DNA from: Rhodothermus profundi
GTDB taxonomy: Bacteria; Bacteroidota; Rhodothermia; Rhodothermales; Rhodothermaceae
DNA: 35,598 nt
Reading direction: 5' to 3'
NCBI RefSeq assembly: GCF_900142415.1
Contig: NZ_FRAU01000011.1
Coordinates: 1-35,598, forward strand
Shown here: piece by piece, positions 12,069-21,070 of the stretch
Layout of the letters: each line of letters opens with the position of its first letter
Position numbering within the stretch: position 1 is the stretch's first letter
The notes under the pieces: model-generated
Told to the model about the DNA's origin: nothing
The model's input: only the letters and a program-made list of their open reading frames with translations
Database searches by the model: none
Translations under genes and position numbers: made by a program

Positions 12069-14663
12069 ATGACGGCCGTGTATCGTCTACTGAACCTTCT
12101 GATCCTGGGCCTCTTGCTGTCTGGAATAGGGCTGGGATGGCCGCAGGCTGTGCAAGGCCAACCTGCTTTTCCGTTGCCGCTACCGCTGCCTTCGGAGATT
12201 TCCTATGATCCTGCGATTCCTCGACCCGAGGAAGTCATCGGCCATGTCGTAGGCACGCGGCATACGGCGCCCCACCAGATTGTAGCCTACTTTCAAGCCG
12301 TAGCCGCAGCCAGCGACCGCGTCCTCGTCGAAGAGCACGGGCGCACCTATGAAGGACGTCCGCTGATTCATGCCATCGTTTCCGCTCCAGAAAACCTGAT
12401 GCGTCTGGAAGCCATTCGCACCGCCAACATGCGGCTTTCGGAGGCTCCAGAGACCGTAAGCGATGCCGAGCTGGCACGCATGCCGGTTGTTGCCTACCTG
12501 GGCTACAGCATTCATGGCAATGAAGCCAGCGGTTCGGAAGCCTCGCTGCTGGTGCTTTACTATCTGGCGGCTGCCCGTGGGCCTGCCATCGACTCGCTGC
12601 TCGCCCAGGCCGTGCTCATTATTGATCCGATGCTGAATCCCGACGGCCGGGATCGGTTTGTAGACTGGGCCAACCGTAACCGCGGCCGCGTGCCTGTGGC
12701 CGATCCTCAGGACCGCGAGCATATCGAGCCCTGGCCTGGCGGGCGCACCAACCACTACTGGTTCGATTTAAATCGTGACTGGCTGACCGGTCAACACCCG
12801 GAGTCTCAGGGGCGGCTGCGACTCTTTCACCACTGGCGGCCGCAACTGCTGACGGACCATCACGAGATGGGCAGCGAGTCGACCTTTTTCTTTATGCCGG
12901 GCGTGCCCAGCCGAACCCATCCGCTGACGCCCGCGCGCAATCAGGAGTTGACCGCTGCAATCGCTCGCTATCATGCAGAGGTGTTCAATCAGATCGGATC
13001 CCTCTACTATTCGGAAGAGGGATATGACGATTTCTACTACGGCAAGGGATCAACGTACCCTGATGCGAACGGTGCGGTAGGGATCCTCTTCGAGCAGGCT
13101 TCCTCACGCGCCCTGCTTCGGGAAACGCGTGATGGGGTGCTTTCTTATGCCTTTACCGTCCGTAATCATTTTGCGGCCTCTCTCTCTACGCTACGCGCTC
13201 TGCGCGCCCTTCGGATAGAACTGTTGCGTTACCAGCGCGATTTCTATCGGGAGGCCGAACAGCTCGCGCGACAGCTTCCTGTCAAAGCCTATCTCATTGC
13301 CCTGGAACCAGGCCGCACGCGTGCGCAGATGTTGGCGCAGGTGCTTCGGCGCCACCGCATTCGTATCTACATGCTGGCGCGGGATGTTACGGTTGAAGGG
13401 AAAACGTTTCGGGCGGGGCAGGCCTACGTGGTGCCCGTGCAGCAGCCACAGGCCCGGATGCTGCAGGCCCTGATGGAGCGACGCACCACCTTTGAGGACT
13501 CGCTTTTCTATGACGTGTCGGCCTGGACGCTTCCACTGGCCTATGACGTGGTCTGGGCCGAATGGAAACGGAATCCATCGCCGCTGCTGGGCGCTCCGGT
13601 CGATTCGGTGAAGCTGGACGGAGGAACCCTGATCGGAGATCGCTCCGACTATGCCTATTTGATGACCTGGGATCGCTTCTTTGCACCGGCAGCGCTTTAT
13701 CAACTTCAGCGGGCAGGGGTGCGGGCGCGAATGCTCTCCAGGACGATTACCTTGCCGGTTGCAGGTACCCGTCGAACGTTCCCGCCCGGCACCGTGCTGA
13801 TTCCGGTTGTGCAACGCGATGGAAAGGGACCCGGACCCGACTCGCTGCAGGCGCTCCTGCAGCAGTTGGCGCAGACCTACCATGTGCGTTTCTATGCGGT
13901 TCAGACCGGATTAACTGAAGAAGGTCCGGATCTGGGCACGCGCGACTACGGACGCGTGTTGGAACAACCCCGGGTAGCGCTGCTGACCGGCGAAGGCACG
14001 CGCGCCTACAATGCGGGCGAAGTGTGGCATCTGCTCTCCGAACGAATGCATATGCCTGTTTCCCTCTTAGACGTGCAGCATGTCGCCTGGGCCGATCTGA
14101 GCCGCTATAACCGGCTGGTACTGGCTGGCGGATCGTATGCTGCCCTGCCGTCTGAAAAAATCAAAAACTGGGTGCGGGAAGGCGGAGTGCTTATTGCGCT
14201 GACCAGTGCAGTAGACTGGGTGGTGGCTCAGGGATGGCTTAACCTTAAAGCCAAACCCTTTGAGCTCGACTCCCTGCTTCGACCCTACCCGTATGGGCAG
14301 TTGGCCCGCGCTCGTGGCGCACAGGTCATTGGCGGTGCTATTCTGGAAGCGCGCATGGATACAACCCATCCGCTGGCTTTTGGCCTGGGCGCTACGCTAC
14401 CCGTCTTTCGAACCGAGGAAACCTTCTACGAACCGTCCGAGGTGCCAGGTGCTAACGTGGCAGTTTACACCGAACAGCCCCTGCTCAGCGGTTATCTTTC
14501 AGCGGCCCGTCGGCAACAGGCTCCGGGAGCGGCGGCTGTTGTGGCACAGCGGTATGGGCGGGGGCGCATTATTCTGATCATGGATAATCCAAACTTTCGC
14601 GCTTTCTGGCCGGGTTCGAGCCGGCTGTTCCTGAACGCCGTCTTTTTCGGTGACGCGTTCTAA
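12069..14663 (+). CDS. Secreted M14-family zinc carboxypeptidase with C-terminal GATase-like domain
   Basis: A protein of 864 residues with a signal peptide (about 1-30, hydrophobic LLNLLILGLLLSGIGLG, likely cut near VQG-QP). The M14 domain shows HGNE (His149, Glu152) as the first zinc ligands, then LNPDGRDRF, NRNRGR, FDLNRDW and the DHHEMG region with the third zinc His. EQASSR (Glu342) is the likely catalytic acid. It should cleave C-terminal residues from peptides outside the cytoplasm. From about residue 640, VALLTGEGTRAYNAGEVWHL and LVLAGGSYAALP look like the class-I glutamine-amidotransferase-like fold often fused to such peptidases; no catalytic Cys is obvious, so this part is probably structural. 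It is a single-gene unit between two terminators, without a clear Shine-Dalgarno. Confidence 0.88.
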   Translation: MTAVYRLLNLLILGLLLSGIGLGWPQAVQGQPAFPLPLPLPSEISYDPAIPRPEEVIGHVVGTRHTAPHQIVAYFQAVAAASDRVLVEEHGRTYEGRPLIHAIVSAPENLMRLEAIRTANMRLSEAPETVSDAELARMPVVAYLGYSIHGNEASGSEASLLVLYYLAAARGPAIDSLLAQAVLIIDPMLNPDGRDRFVDWANRNRGRVPVADPQDREHIEPWPGGRTNHYWFDLNRDWLTGQHPESQGRLRLFHHWRPQLLTDHHEMGSESTFFFMPGVPSRTHPLTPARNQELTAAIARYHAEVFNQIGSLYYSEEGYDDFYYGKGSTYPDANGAVGILFEQASSRALLRETRDGVLSYAFTVRNHFAASLSTLRALRALRIELLRYQRDFYREAEQLARQLPVKAYLIALEPGRTRAQMLAQVLRRHRIRIYMLARDVTVEGKTFRAGQAYVVPVQQPQARMLQALMERRTTFEDSLFYDVSAWTLPLAYDVVWAEWKRNPSPLLGAPVDSVKLDGGTLIGDRSDYAYLMTWDRFFAPAALYQLQRAGVRARMLSRTITLPVAGTRRTFPPGTVLIPVVQRDGKGPGPDSLQALLQQLAQTYHVRFYAVQTGLTEEGPDLGTRDYGRVLEQPRVALLTGEGTRAYNAGEVWHLLSERMHMPVSLLDVQHVAWADLSRYNRLVLAGGSYAALPSEKIKNWVREGGVLIALTSAVDWVVAQGWLNLKAKPFELDSLLRPYPYGQLARARGAQVIGGAILEARMDTTHPLAFGLGATLPVFRTEETFYEPSEVPGANVAVYTEQPLLSGYLSAARRQQAPGAAAVVAQRYGRGRIILIMDNPNFRAFWPGSSRLFLNAVFFGDAF

Positions 14664-14694
14664 CGAGCGGGCACAAATTGCTGGTTCAGGCTTA

Positions 14695-14730
14695 AGCGTA
14701 GCAGTCCACTGACTGCTACGCTTTTTCTTT
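14695..14730 (+). terminator. Intrinsic terminator after the M14 peptidase gene
   Basis: A perfect 12-bp stem (AGCGTAGCAGTC with GACTGCTACGCT) with a CACT loop is followed by TTTTTCTTT. It ends the peptidase transcript about 20 bp before the next start codon. Confidence 0.9.
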
Positions 14731-14749
14731 GTACTAACCGGGAGTCGTC

Positions 14750-16849
14750 ATGCCGAATCGTCTTCAGTTTGAAAAAAGCCCCTATCTGCTGCAGCACAAG
14801 GATGACCCGGTCGACTGGTGGCCCTGGTGCGAAGAAGCTTTTGCTCGGGCAAAGGCCGAAGACAAACCGGTATTCCTGTCAATTGGCTACGCCGCGTGCC
14901 ACTGGTGCCATGTGATGGCCCATGAGTCGTTCCAGGATGAGGAGGTCGCCCGCCTGATGAACGACGCGTTTATTAATATCAAGGTGGATCGGGAAGAGCG
15001 GCCCGACGTCGATCAGCTCTATATGACGGTCTGCCAGATGGTGACCGGCCATGGGGGGTGGCCTTTGACCATCATTATGACCCCTGACCGGAAGCCGTTT
15101 TTTGCAGCGACCTACATTCCCAAGCGCAGTCGGTATGGCCGGCCGGGCCTGTTAGAAATCATCCCGCGCATTCAAGAGGCCTGGCGGCAGCACCGGGACG
15201 AGATCATTGCCTCTGCCGAGAAGCTGACCGGCACGCTGCAGAAGATCATGTCGTTTGAGGCGCCCAGTCAGATCATTGATGCAGAGTGGTTGGAGATCGC
15301 CTACCGACGGCTGGATGACATTTTCGATGCCAGGCATGGCGGCTTCGGACATGCACCAAAGTTTCCCACCCCGCACACGCTCCTGTTCTTGTTGCGCTAC
15401 TGGCAGCGAAGCGGAGAGGCGCACGCGTTGCAGATGGTTGAGCACACGCTGATGCAGATGCGACTGGGGGGCATTTATGATCACGTGGGGTTTGGCTTTC
15501 ATCGCTACGCGACCGACGAGGCGTGGCGCGTGCCGCACTTTGAAAAGATGCTCTATGATCAGGCGCTGCTTACGATAGCCTATACCGAGGCCTACCAGGC
15601 CACCGGCAAGTCCTTCTACGCCCGGACAGCGCGCGAAATTCTGACGTATGTGTTGCGTGACCTGCGGGCGCCGGAGGGGGCCTTTTACAGCTCGGAGGAT
15701 GCCGATAGCGAAGGCGAAGAGGGAAAATTTTATGTATGGACGGTCGCCGAATTGCGCGAAGCGCTGGGGCCAGAGCTGGCTCCAATCGCTATCGATCTAT
15801 TTAACGTGCAGCCAGAAGGTAATTATGAGGAGGAGGCGACCGGTGAGCGTACAGGCAAAAACATTCTCTACCTGAGCAAATCACTCCAGGCCCTTGCCCG
15901 CGAGCGAGGGTGGTCCCTAGAAGAGCTGGAAACGACGCTGGCAACGATTCGGGAGCGTCTGTTTGCATATCGCATGCGCCGCGTGCGGCCGGGCCGGGAT
16001 GAGAAGATCCTGACGGACTGGAATGGCTTGATGATCGCCGCGCTGGCCCGGGCGGCGCAGGTGTTCGATGAGGCGGTCTATGCTGAGGCTGCGCAGACGG
16101 CCGCCGACTTTCTCCTGCGCACAATGCGCACGCCCGAAGGTCGTCTGTGGCATCGCTACCGAGACGGAGAGGCAGGGATTTCCGGGATGCTGGACGACTA
16201 TGCCTTTTTGAGCTGGGGATTGCTGGATCTGTATGAGGCAACCTTTGAAGAACATTACCTGGAGACGGCGCTTGCGCTGACCGAGCAGATGCTCACGCAC
16301 TTCTGGGATGCACGGGGTGTGTTCTACATGACGCCTGATGATGGAGAACCGCTCATTGTGCGACCTCGGGAAACGATGGACAATGCCATGCCTTCAGGGA
16401 ATGCGGTGGCGCTGATGAACCTGGTGCGCTTAGGACATATGACCGGCCGCACAAACTATGCAGAGCATGCGGATGCGATGATTCGCTTCTTTTCCGGACC
16501 GGTCAAACAGCAGCCGCCTATCTTTACAGGTATGCTGGTCAGTATTGATTTTGCCTTTGGGCCCATTTACGAATTGGTGCTGGCGGGCGATCTCGACAAT
16601 CCAGACCTGCGGGAACTACTGCGCACGATTCACCAGCGCTATTTGCCGCGCAAAGTGCTTATGCTGCGCCGGTCGGGCGCAGCCGGTGAGCGGCTGGTGC
16701 AGTTGGCGCCGTTTGTGGCTGCCCAGGAGCCGGTTGATGGCCGCCCGACCGTCTACGTGTGCCATGATTACCGATGCGAGCAGCCCGTTACCGATCCCGA
16801 GGAACTGGCCCGTCAGCTTGATGCGCTGCACGCTGGCGCACCGGCCTGA
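14750..16849 (+). CDS. Thioredoxin-fold DUF255 protein (YyaL/SPATA20 family)
   Basis: A protein of 699 residues, the normal size for the family. The N-terminal domain opens [20 protein letters not shown] and carries the redox motif CHWC (Cys50, Cys53) within [16 protein letters not shown], a thioredoxin-like fold. The rest is an alpha/alpha-barrel resembling N-acyl-glucosamine 2-epimerase or cellulase-type folds, with [45 protein letters not shown] and [13 protein letters not shown]. Its biochemical role is not settled in any organism known to me. A good Shine-Dalgarno (GGGAG) lies 7 nt before the ATG. It stands alone and meets the rplU-rpmA unit tail to tail. Confidence 0.93.
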   Translation: MPNRLQFEKSPYLLQHKDDPVDWWPWCEEAFARAKAEDKPVFLSIGYAACHWCHVMAHESFQDEEVARLMNDAFINIKVDREERPDVDQLYMTVCQMVTGHGGWPLTIIMTPDRKPFFAATYIPKRSRYGRPGLLEIIPRIQEAWRQHRDEIIASAEKLTGTLQKIMSFEAPSQIIDAEWLEIAYRRLDDIFDARHGGFGHAPKFPTPHTLLFLLRYWQRSGEAHALQMVEHTLMQMRLGGIYDHVGFGFHRYATDEAWRVPHFEKMLYDQALLTIAYTEAYQATGKSFYARTAREILTYVLRDLRAPEGAFYSSEDADSEGEEGKFYVWTVAELREALGPELAPIAIDLFNVQPEGNYEEEATGERTGKNILYLSKSLQALARERGWSLEELETTLATIRERLFAYRMRRVRPGRDEKILTDWNGLMIAALARAAQVFDEAVYAEAAQTAADFLLRTMRTPEGRLWHRYRDGEAGISGMLDDYAFLSWGLLDLYEATFEEHYLETALALTEQMLTHFWDARGVFYMTPDDGEPLIVRPRETMDNAMPSGNAVALMNLVRLGHMTGRTNYAEHADAMIRFFSGPVKQQPPIFTGMLVSIDFAFGPIYELVLAGDLDNPDLRELLRTIHQRYLPRKVLMLRRSGAAGERLVQLAPFVAAQEPVDGRPTVYVCHDYRCEQPVTDPEELARQLDALHAGAPA

Positions 16850-16859
16850 ACAAAACAAT

Positions 16860-16893
16860 GGGGGCCGGTTCCTCTGCAGAGGAACCGGCCCCC
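16860..16893 (-). terminator. Perfect palindromic terminator between convergent genes
   Basis: Thirty-four bases form a perfect inverted repeat of 17 + 17 (GGGGGCCGGTTCCTCTG with its complement), so it forms the same hairpin in either transcript. On the minus strand it is followed by ATTGTTTTG, which makes it the likely terminator of rplU-rpmA. On the plus strand no T-run follows, but the stem may still stop or protect the DUF255 transcript. Confidence 0.85.
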
Positions 16894-16914
16894 ACGGGCT
16901 GCAAGCCGAACAAC

Positions 16915-17175
16915 TCAGGCTTCTACTGGATCGACGTGCACAAAACGCCGATCCCCGCGTCCGCGCGAGAAACGAACCACGCCGTCAACTTTAGCAAACA
17001 GCGTGTCGTCGCCTCCGCGTCCTACGTTCAGACCCGGATGAAACTTGGTCCCACGCTGGCGGACTAGGATACTCCCGGCCGTGACAAACTGCCCCCCGAA
17101 GACCTTAACGCCCAGCATCTTCGGGTTGGAGTCCCGGCCGTTCCGGGTCGATCCCATGCCTTTCTTATGCGCCAT
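16915..17175 (-). CDS. rpmA: Large-subunit ribosomal protein L27
   Basis: A protein of 86 residues, the family norm. It starts [20 protein letters not shown] and has [20 protein letters not shown] and the [20 protein letters not shown] core. L27 reaches toward the peptidyl transferase centre. The N terminus begins directly with the mature-type AHKKG sequence, with no cleavable extension of the Staphylococcus type. It lies 34 bp downstream of rplU on the same strand, the universal pair. Confidence 0.97.
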   Translation of the reverse strand: MAHKKGMGSTRNGRDSNPKMLGVKVFGGQFVTAGSILVRQRGTKFHPGLNVGRGGDDTLFAKVDGVVRFSRGRGDRRFVHVDPVEA

Positions 17176-17209
17176 GACACCCTCACGAGTTGGCCGTTAA
17201 ACGAAAACC

Positions 17210-17575
17210 TTAAGCAGTTGGCTGGGCCGTTGCTTCGCTTGCAAGCGGCTGCGCATTCTGAGGCACCTCCAGGGCTTCTATTTGCACTTTCGTGTACCGC
17301 TGGCGGTGACCGCGCTTCACCTTGTAGCGTTTGCGCCGCTTTTTCTTAAAGACCAGAATCTTATCCGCCTTGACGTGTTCCAGCACGCGCGTTTTAACGG
17401 CGGCGCCTTCCACAACCGGACGGCCCAGGTACACCTGGTCGCCATCGACCACCAGCAATACACGATCAAAAGTCAACGTGTCGCCCGGCTGGGCTTTCTC
17501 ATGATAGGGAATGTAAAGGTAGCGACCTTCTTCGACGCGAAATTGCTTACCGGCGATGTCAACAATGGCATACAT
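17210..17575 (-). CDS. rplU: Large-subunit ribosomal protein L21
   Basis: A protein of 121 residues. It has the conserved start MYAIVDIAGKQFRVEEGRYL, a central PGDTLTFDRVLLV, and the C-terminal rRNA-binding part FKKKRRKRYKVKRGHRQRYT. The last 15 or so residues (ending ASEATAQPTA) extend beyond the usual end and look disordered. L21 binds 23S rRNA together with L20. The leader has a purine-rich site (AGAGGAAGCC) just before the ATG. It is the first gene of the rplU-rpmA unit, divergent from the FAH-family gene. Confidence 0.97.
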   Translation of the reverse strand: MYAIVDIAGKQFRVEEGRYLYIPYHEKAQPGDTLTFDRVLLVVDGDQVYLGRPVVEGAAVKTRVLEHVKADKILVFKKKRRKRYKVKRGHRQRYTKVQIEALEVPQNAQPLASEATAQPTA

Positions 17576-17705
17576 GGCTTCCTCTGCTTTGGGGCGCCGG
17601 GTTGGGTACCGACGCGAGAGTTCACGGATCGTTCAGGAAAAAAATCGTAGCTTCTAAAGTTAGGGAGTTTCAACGTTCAAAACCAGTTAAAGTTGTCAAA
17701 CGCTG
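17576..17705. promoter_or_regulatory. Divergent promoter region between rplU and the FAH-family gene
   Basis: These 130 bases separate two divergent genes and turn AT-rich toward the FAH side, as promoter regions often do. On the minus strand TTGACA occurs at 17699-17694, but no convincing -10 hexamer lies 16-18 bases further. TAACTTTA a little downstream resembles the Bacteroidota -7 element only loosely. Promoters for both genes must be close by, but exact boxes cannot be assigned. Confidence 0.35.
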
Positions 17706-18365
17706 ATGGAGATTGTACTGCCAGATTCAGGGCTGCGGCTGGTGCCCCGTAAGATCATCTGCGTGGGCAAAAATTACGCGCGGCATGCTGCTGAGCTGAA
17801 TAGCACGGTACCAGAAGAACCAATATTGTTTCTAAAACCTCCTACTGCCCTGATTGGTTCAGGAGGGACTGTGTTGCTTCCGCCGCAGTCGCGTGAGGTG
17901 CACCACGAGGTAGAGCTGGTGGTCGTGATCGGGCGTGAAGGAAAGCGCATTGCGGAAGAAGAAGCGCTGGACTACGTCGCAGGGTATGCGCTGGGGTTAG
18001 ACATGACAGCGCGCGACTTGCAGCAAAAGGCAAAGGAGGCGGGATATCCGTGGACGGTATCCAAGGGATTTGATACATTTGCGCCGCTGGGCCCCCTGGT
18101 GTCGGCTTCGGCCGTGTCCGATCCCCAGCAGGTACGGCTTCGGCTTAAGGTGAATGGGGTGGTGCGTCAGGACGGAACGACGGCGGACATGGTATTTTCG
18201 GTAGCACAGTTGATTGCCTACTGCTCCAAGATTTTCACGCTGCAGCCGGGCGATTTGCTGTTTACGGGGACGCCTGAAGGGGTGGGGCCTGTGCATGAGG
18301 GGGATGTGCTGGAGGCGGAGAGTGATGTGCTGCCGCCCCTGCGGGTAGACGTGCAACGGGCCTGA
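17706..18365 (+). CDS. Fumarylacetoacetate hydrolase (FAH) family protein
   Basis: A protein of 219 residues, the size of single-domain FAH enzymes such as acylpyruvate hydrolases and oxaloacetate tautomerases. It has KIICVGKNYARHAAEL, then FLKPPTALIGSGG, and the metal ligands Glu68 and Glu70 (HHEVELVVVIG) and Asp99 (GLDMTARDLQ). Lys120 (SKGFDTFAPLGP) and LFTGTPEGVGPVHEGDVLE complete the family pattern. The family cleaves or tautomerises beta-dicarbonyl acids using Mg2+; the exact substrate cannot be told. The ATG at 17706 lacks a clear Shine-Dalgarno. The gene ends 1 bp before the convergent threonine aldolase gene ends. Confidence 0.9.
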   Translation: MEIVLPDSGLRLVPRKIICVGKNYARHAAELNSTVPEEPILFLKPPTALIGSGGTVLLPPQSREVHHEVELVVVIGREGKRIAEEEALDYVAGYALGLDMTARDLQQKAKEAGYPWTVSKGFDTFAPLGPLVSASAVSDPQQVRLRLKVNGVVRQDGTTADMVFSVAQLIAYCSKIFTLQPGDLLFTGTPEGVGPVHEGDVLEAESDVLPPLRVDVQRA

Positions 18366-18366
18366 G

Positions 18367-19401
18367 TCAGACGGCCTTCCGTCCAAACAGGCGATGCAAG
18401 ACGGAAAGGGCGCGGTCGATGTCCTGCATGGATACGTCCCGATGCGTCACAGCTCGGATGGTGTGGGGCCCAAAGGGAACCATGAGGACGCCTTCGGCTC
18501 GGAGCTGGGCCAGGACCCCTTCGGCAGTGCCCTGCCGGACGTCGAAGCGCACGATGTTGGTCTGCACGCGCGTCAGATCGATTTCAAAGGCTGGTAGTTC
18601 GGCGATGCCTTCGGCCAGGCGACGGGCTTTGGCGTGGTCTTCGGCCAGCAGCGGCCGGTGATGTTCCAGCGCATAGAGTCCGGCAGCGGCCAGGATGCCC
18701 ACCTGGCGCATGCCGCCTCCCAGCAGTTTGCGAAAGCGGCGCGCTTCGGCTATGAGGTCCGCCGAGGCAGCTAGCACGGAGCCGACCGGTGCGCCCAGGC
18801 CTTTGGAGAGACAGACGCTTACCGTGTCAAAGGGCGTGGCCAGTTGGCGTTCGGGGACGTCCAGCGCGACGCTTGCATGCCAGAGTCGGGCGCCGTCCAG
18901 GTGGAGCGCCAGGCCATGACGACGGGCTGCTGTAGTGAGGGTGTCGATAACTGAGAGCGGGACGACCACGCCGCCAGCCCGATTGTGGGTGTTTTCCAGG
19001 CACACCAGACGGGAGCGAGGTTCCCAGTCGTGGCCGTGGCGAAGGGCTTGCGTTAGCGCTTCCGAGGAGAACCATCCGACCGCATCATCCAGCGGATGCA
19101 ACTGGACGCCGGAGATCAACGCCGGTGCACCGGACTCGTAGTTGAAGATGTGGCTTTCGCGCCCCAGCAGCACCTCATCACCGGGACGCGTCAGCACCTT
19201 GATGGCAAGCTGATTGCCCATGACTCCGGAGGGCACAAACAGGGCGGCTTCCTTCCCCAGCAACTCGGCTACGCGTTCTTCCAGCCGGCGCACCGTAGGG
19301 TCTTCGCCAAAGACATCGTCTCCCACTTCCGCTTCATACATGGCGCGGCGCATGCCGGGTGAAGGGCGGGTAACGGTGTCGCTACGCAGATCGATCCACA
19401 T
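18367..19401 (-). CDS. ltaE: Low-specificity L-threonine aldolase
   Basis: A protein of 344 residues, normal for this fold-type I PLP enzyme. It begins [20 protein letters not shown] and has [35 protein letters not shown] and the PLP-binding Lys200 in [27 protein letters not shown] is also conserved. It splits L-threonine or L-allo-threonine to glycine and acetaldehyde. The stereo-preference cannot be read from sequence. It lies downstream of greA on the same strand, but a strong hairpin in between argues for separate transcription. The Shine-Dalgarno is weak. Confidence 0.93.
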   Translation of the reverse strand: MWIDLRSDTVTRPSPGMRRAMYEAEVGDDVFGEDPTVRRLEERVAELLGKEAALFVPSGVMGNQLAIKVLTRPGDEVLLGRESHIFNYESGAPALISGVQLHPLDDAVGWFSSEALTQALRHGHDWEPRSRLVCLENTHNRAGGVVVPLSVIDTLTTAARRHGLALHLDGARLWHASVALDVPERQLATPFDTVSVCLSKGLGAPVGSVLAASADLIAEARRFRKLLGGGMRQVGILAAAGLYALEHHRPLLAEDHAKARRLAEGIAELPAFEIDLTRVQTNIVRFDVRQGTAEGVLAQLRAEGVLMVPFGPHTIRAVTHRDVSMQDIDRALSVLHRLFGRKAV

Positions 19402-19439
19402 GGTATGATTCGCAGGCGTTCAGCATGACCGCAGCAACC

Positions 19440-19519
19440 GAACAAAATAAACAGGCCGGCCGGACGCCTTGCGGGCTTTCGCAGAGCTCGTAGCGTAGCA
19501 AGCGGCGTTCGGCCGGCCT
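19440..19519 (-). terminator. Long-stem terminator after greA
   Basis: AGGCCGGCCGGACGCC (19453-19468) pairs with GGCGTTCGGCCGGCCT (19504-19519) with one G-T pair, continuing inward through CTTGC/GCAAG. On the minus strand the stem is followed by GTTTATTTTGTT. It should end the greA transcript before ltaE. Confidence 0.8.
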
Positions 19520-19522
19520 TAA

Positions 19523-20002
19523 TTAACGGGAAATCTCCAGGATCTGCAACCTGACCTTACCCGCCGGTACCTTCACCTCGACCACGTCGCCTACCGAACG
19601 TCCCAGCAGCCCTTTTCCAATGGGACTGTTGACCGAAATCTTCCCTTCGTCCAGGTTGACTTCATGCGGAGAGACCAGCGTAAAGACCTGCTCGGCGCCT
19701 GTCTGTAAATTCTTGACGCGCACCTTAGAGAGAATATAGGCTTTGCTCGTATCGATTTTGTTTTCGTCCACGATACGGGCGTTGGCAATGGTCTGTTCAA
19801 TCTGCGCAATGCGCGCTTCCAGGCGGCCCTGCGCTTCTTTGGCGGCATCGTATTCGGCATTTTCTGACAGATCGCCGTGCGCCCGTGCTTCTGCGATGGC
19901 GCGGGCAATGCGCGCCCGCTCCTTTGTTTTGAGCTCGTGCAGTTCTTCTTTGAGCTTCTGGAGCGCCTCTTTGGTCAGGTAAACCGGCTTCGGGTTCTGC
20001 AT
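19523..20002 (-). CDS. greA: Transcription elongation factor GreA
   Basis: A protein of 159 residues, the family norm. The N-terminal coiled coil (about 10-75) includes KLKEELHELKTKERARIARA and the tip motif GDLSENAEYDAAKE, whose acidic residues reach into the polymerase secondary channel to trigger cleavage of backtracked RNA. The C-terminal FKBP-like domain has NSPIGKGLLGRSVGDVVEVK. It rescues stalled RNA polymerase. The acidic tip Asp and Glu are both present, so it should be an active GreA-type factor. It is bounded by hairpin terminators on both sides. Confidence 0.97.
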   Translation of the reverse strand: MQNPKPVYLTKEALQKLKEELHELKTKERARIARAIAEARAHGDLSENAEYDAAKEAQGRLEARIAQIEQTIANARIVDENKIDTSKAYILSKVRVKNLQTGAEQVFTLVSPHEVNLDEGKISVNSPIGKGLLGRSVGDVVEVKVPAGKVRLQILEISR

Positions 20003-20036
20003 AGATCTACCAGATTTTTTCTATGCGCTATAGGCA

Positions 20037-20073
20037 CAGAAAAAGAGAACGCCACGGCCTTTCGGCTGCGGCG
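20037..20073 (-). terminator. Terminator between the NlpC/P60 gene and greA
   Basis: On the minus strand CGCCGCAGCC and GGCCGTGGCG form a 10-bp stem with one mismatch and a GAAA tetraloop. It is followed by TTCTCTTTTTCTG. It fits an intrinsic terminator for the NlpC/P60 gene; greA would then start from its own promoter just downstream. Confidence 0.7.
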
Positions 20074-20139
20074 ATCCTGATCATAAGGATATTCCTAAAC
20101 TTGTGTCTTTCCAACGCCTGTTGGCGCCGGGAGATCCGG

Positions 20140-20655
20140 CTACCAGCCGATTGTAGGCTTCGGGGAGGGAGCGTACAACGGTGCTGTTTCAGGGGGGAGT
20201 ATCCGCCGAGCCATCCAGTAATGACGATGCCAGTAGGGATCATTGAGCGTGGAGATCGTAACGCCCTGCGAGCTGGAGGCGTGGACAAAGCGCCCGTCGC
20301 CCAGATAGATGCCCACGTGACGCTCCTTCCGGTTAAAGCGAAAAAATACAAGATCGCCGGCTTGCCATGCCTGTCGGGGAACGGGACGTCCTAGTTGCGC
20401 CTGTGCTTCGGTGGTGCGGGGTAAGGTCAGGCCAAAGGCTTCCTGATAAACCCGCAGGACCAGGCCAGAGCAATCAATGCCCCGGTGGTCGAGGCCACCC
20501 CATCGGTGCGGCGTGCCCTGCCAGCGGGCCACTGCGGCCATAAGGCGTTCGCGAAGGTCGGGAGGTGGAGGTGTTGGAGGAGGGGCCGCGGTGCGGCACC
20601 CCGCCAGCAGGAGTCCCCCCAGAAGAAACCACAGCCGATGGAACCGGAGGGCCAT
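20140..20655 (-). CDS. NlpC/P60-family lipoprotein, probable peptidoglycan endopeptidase
   Basis: A protein of 171 residues. Residues 1-20 are a lipoprotein signal (FLLGGLLLAGC) with lipobox Cys20, followed by a Pro-rich linker and an NlpC/P60 domain. The catalytic Cys62 (GIDCSGLVLRVYQ), His113 (ERHVGIYLGDG) and His125 (FVHASS) match the Cys-His-His spacing of E. coli Spr/MepS. It probably cuts D-Glu-diamino acid or cross-link peptide bonds in the cell wall from a membrane anchor. The frame stays open far upstream; 20655 is chosen because it gives a clean lipoprotein signal, and the ATG at 20688 (11 residues longer) is an alternative. It is divergent from the YtxH-type gene. Confidence 0.87.
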   Translation of the reverse strand: MALRFHRLWFLLGGLLLAGCRTAAPPPTPPPPDLRERLMAAVARWQGTPHRWGGLDHRGIDCSGLVLRVYQEAFGLTLPRTTEAQAQLGRPVPRQAWQAGDLVFFRFNRKERHVGIYLGDGRFVHASSSQGVTISTLNDPYWHRHYWMARRILPPETAPLYAPSPKPTIGW

Positions 20656-20704
20656 AGCTCGTATAACCTGCAGGGTAGTTGGTTGCATTGAAACGAACCT
20701 GGTT

Positions 20705-20995
20705 ATGCGTGTATCCTGGCCTGCTGCGATCTGTGCGTTTGCGGCTGGCGTGATAGCCGGCCTGTTGTTGGCGCCTAGAGCCGGGCATGAAACCCGTCGC
20801 GAATTAGCAAGCAAAGCGCGTGCCCGGCTGCATGGGTTGGAGGAGCAACTGCACCGACTGGAGACCCATTTGCAGCATCTGGAGCAGCAGCTACAGGCGC
20901 TGGGTGAGCGGTTCCGAAAAGCCGGTGAGGAGGCTGGCTGGCACCTGGAAAAACAGGACATTGCGCGTGAGCTGCCGCGCATGCCTCACGGCTGA
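20705..20995 (+). CDS. Small YtxH-like membrane protein with coiled coil
   Basis: A protein of 96 residues. A single membrane segment (about 5-23, AAICAFAAGVIAGLLLAPRAG) ends in the GLLLAPRAGHETRREL pattern typical of YtxH/gas-vesicle-like proteins. It is followed by a long charged helix rich in Leu-x-x-Leu-x-x-x repeats (LEEQLHRLETHLQHLEQQL), predicted to be a coiled coil. Function is unknown; such proteins are often linked to envelope stress. The frame is open upstream through the opposite-strand NlpC gene, so the ATG at 20705 in the divergent spacer is the sensible start. Confidence 0.7.
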   Translation: MRVSWPAAICAFAAGVIAGLLLAPRAGHETRRELASKARARLHGLEEQLHRLETHLQHLEQQLQALGERFRKAGEEAGWHLEKQDIARELPRMPHG

Positions 20996-21070
20996 GGTTG
21001 GATCTCTTGCAGACGGTGCACGTTCGAGAGCGGTAGTGCTGTCAGCTTAATCAAAACCCGGAGCGGACCC

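Noticed and set aside
17671-17699. Sigma-70 promoter for rplU starting from TTGACA on the minus strand
   Set aside because: The -35 match is good, but the hexamers 16-18 bases away do not resemble TATAAT or the Bacteroidota -7 element, so no exact promoter was called.
20656-20982. Longer N-terminal form of the NlpC/P60 protein (up to 280 residues)
   Set aside because: The added part overlaps the divergent YtxH-type gene and would bury the lipoprotein signal inside the protein; the start at 20655 (or 20688) fits better.
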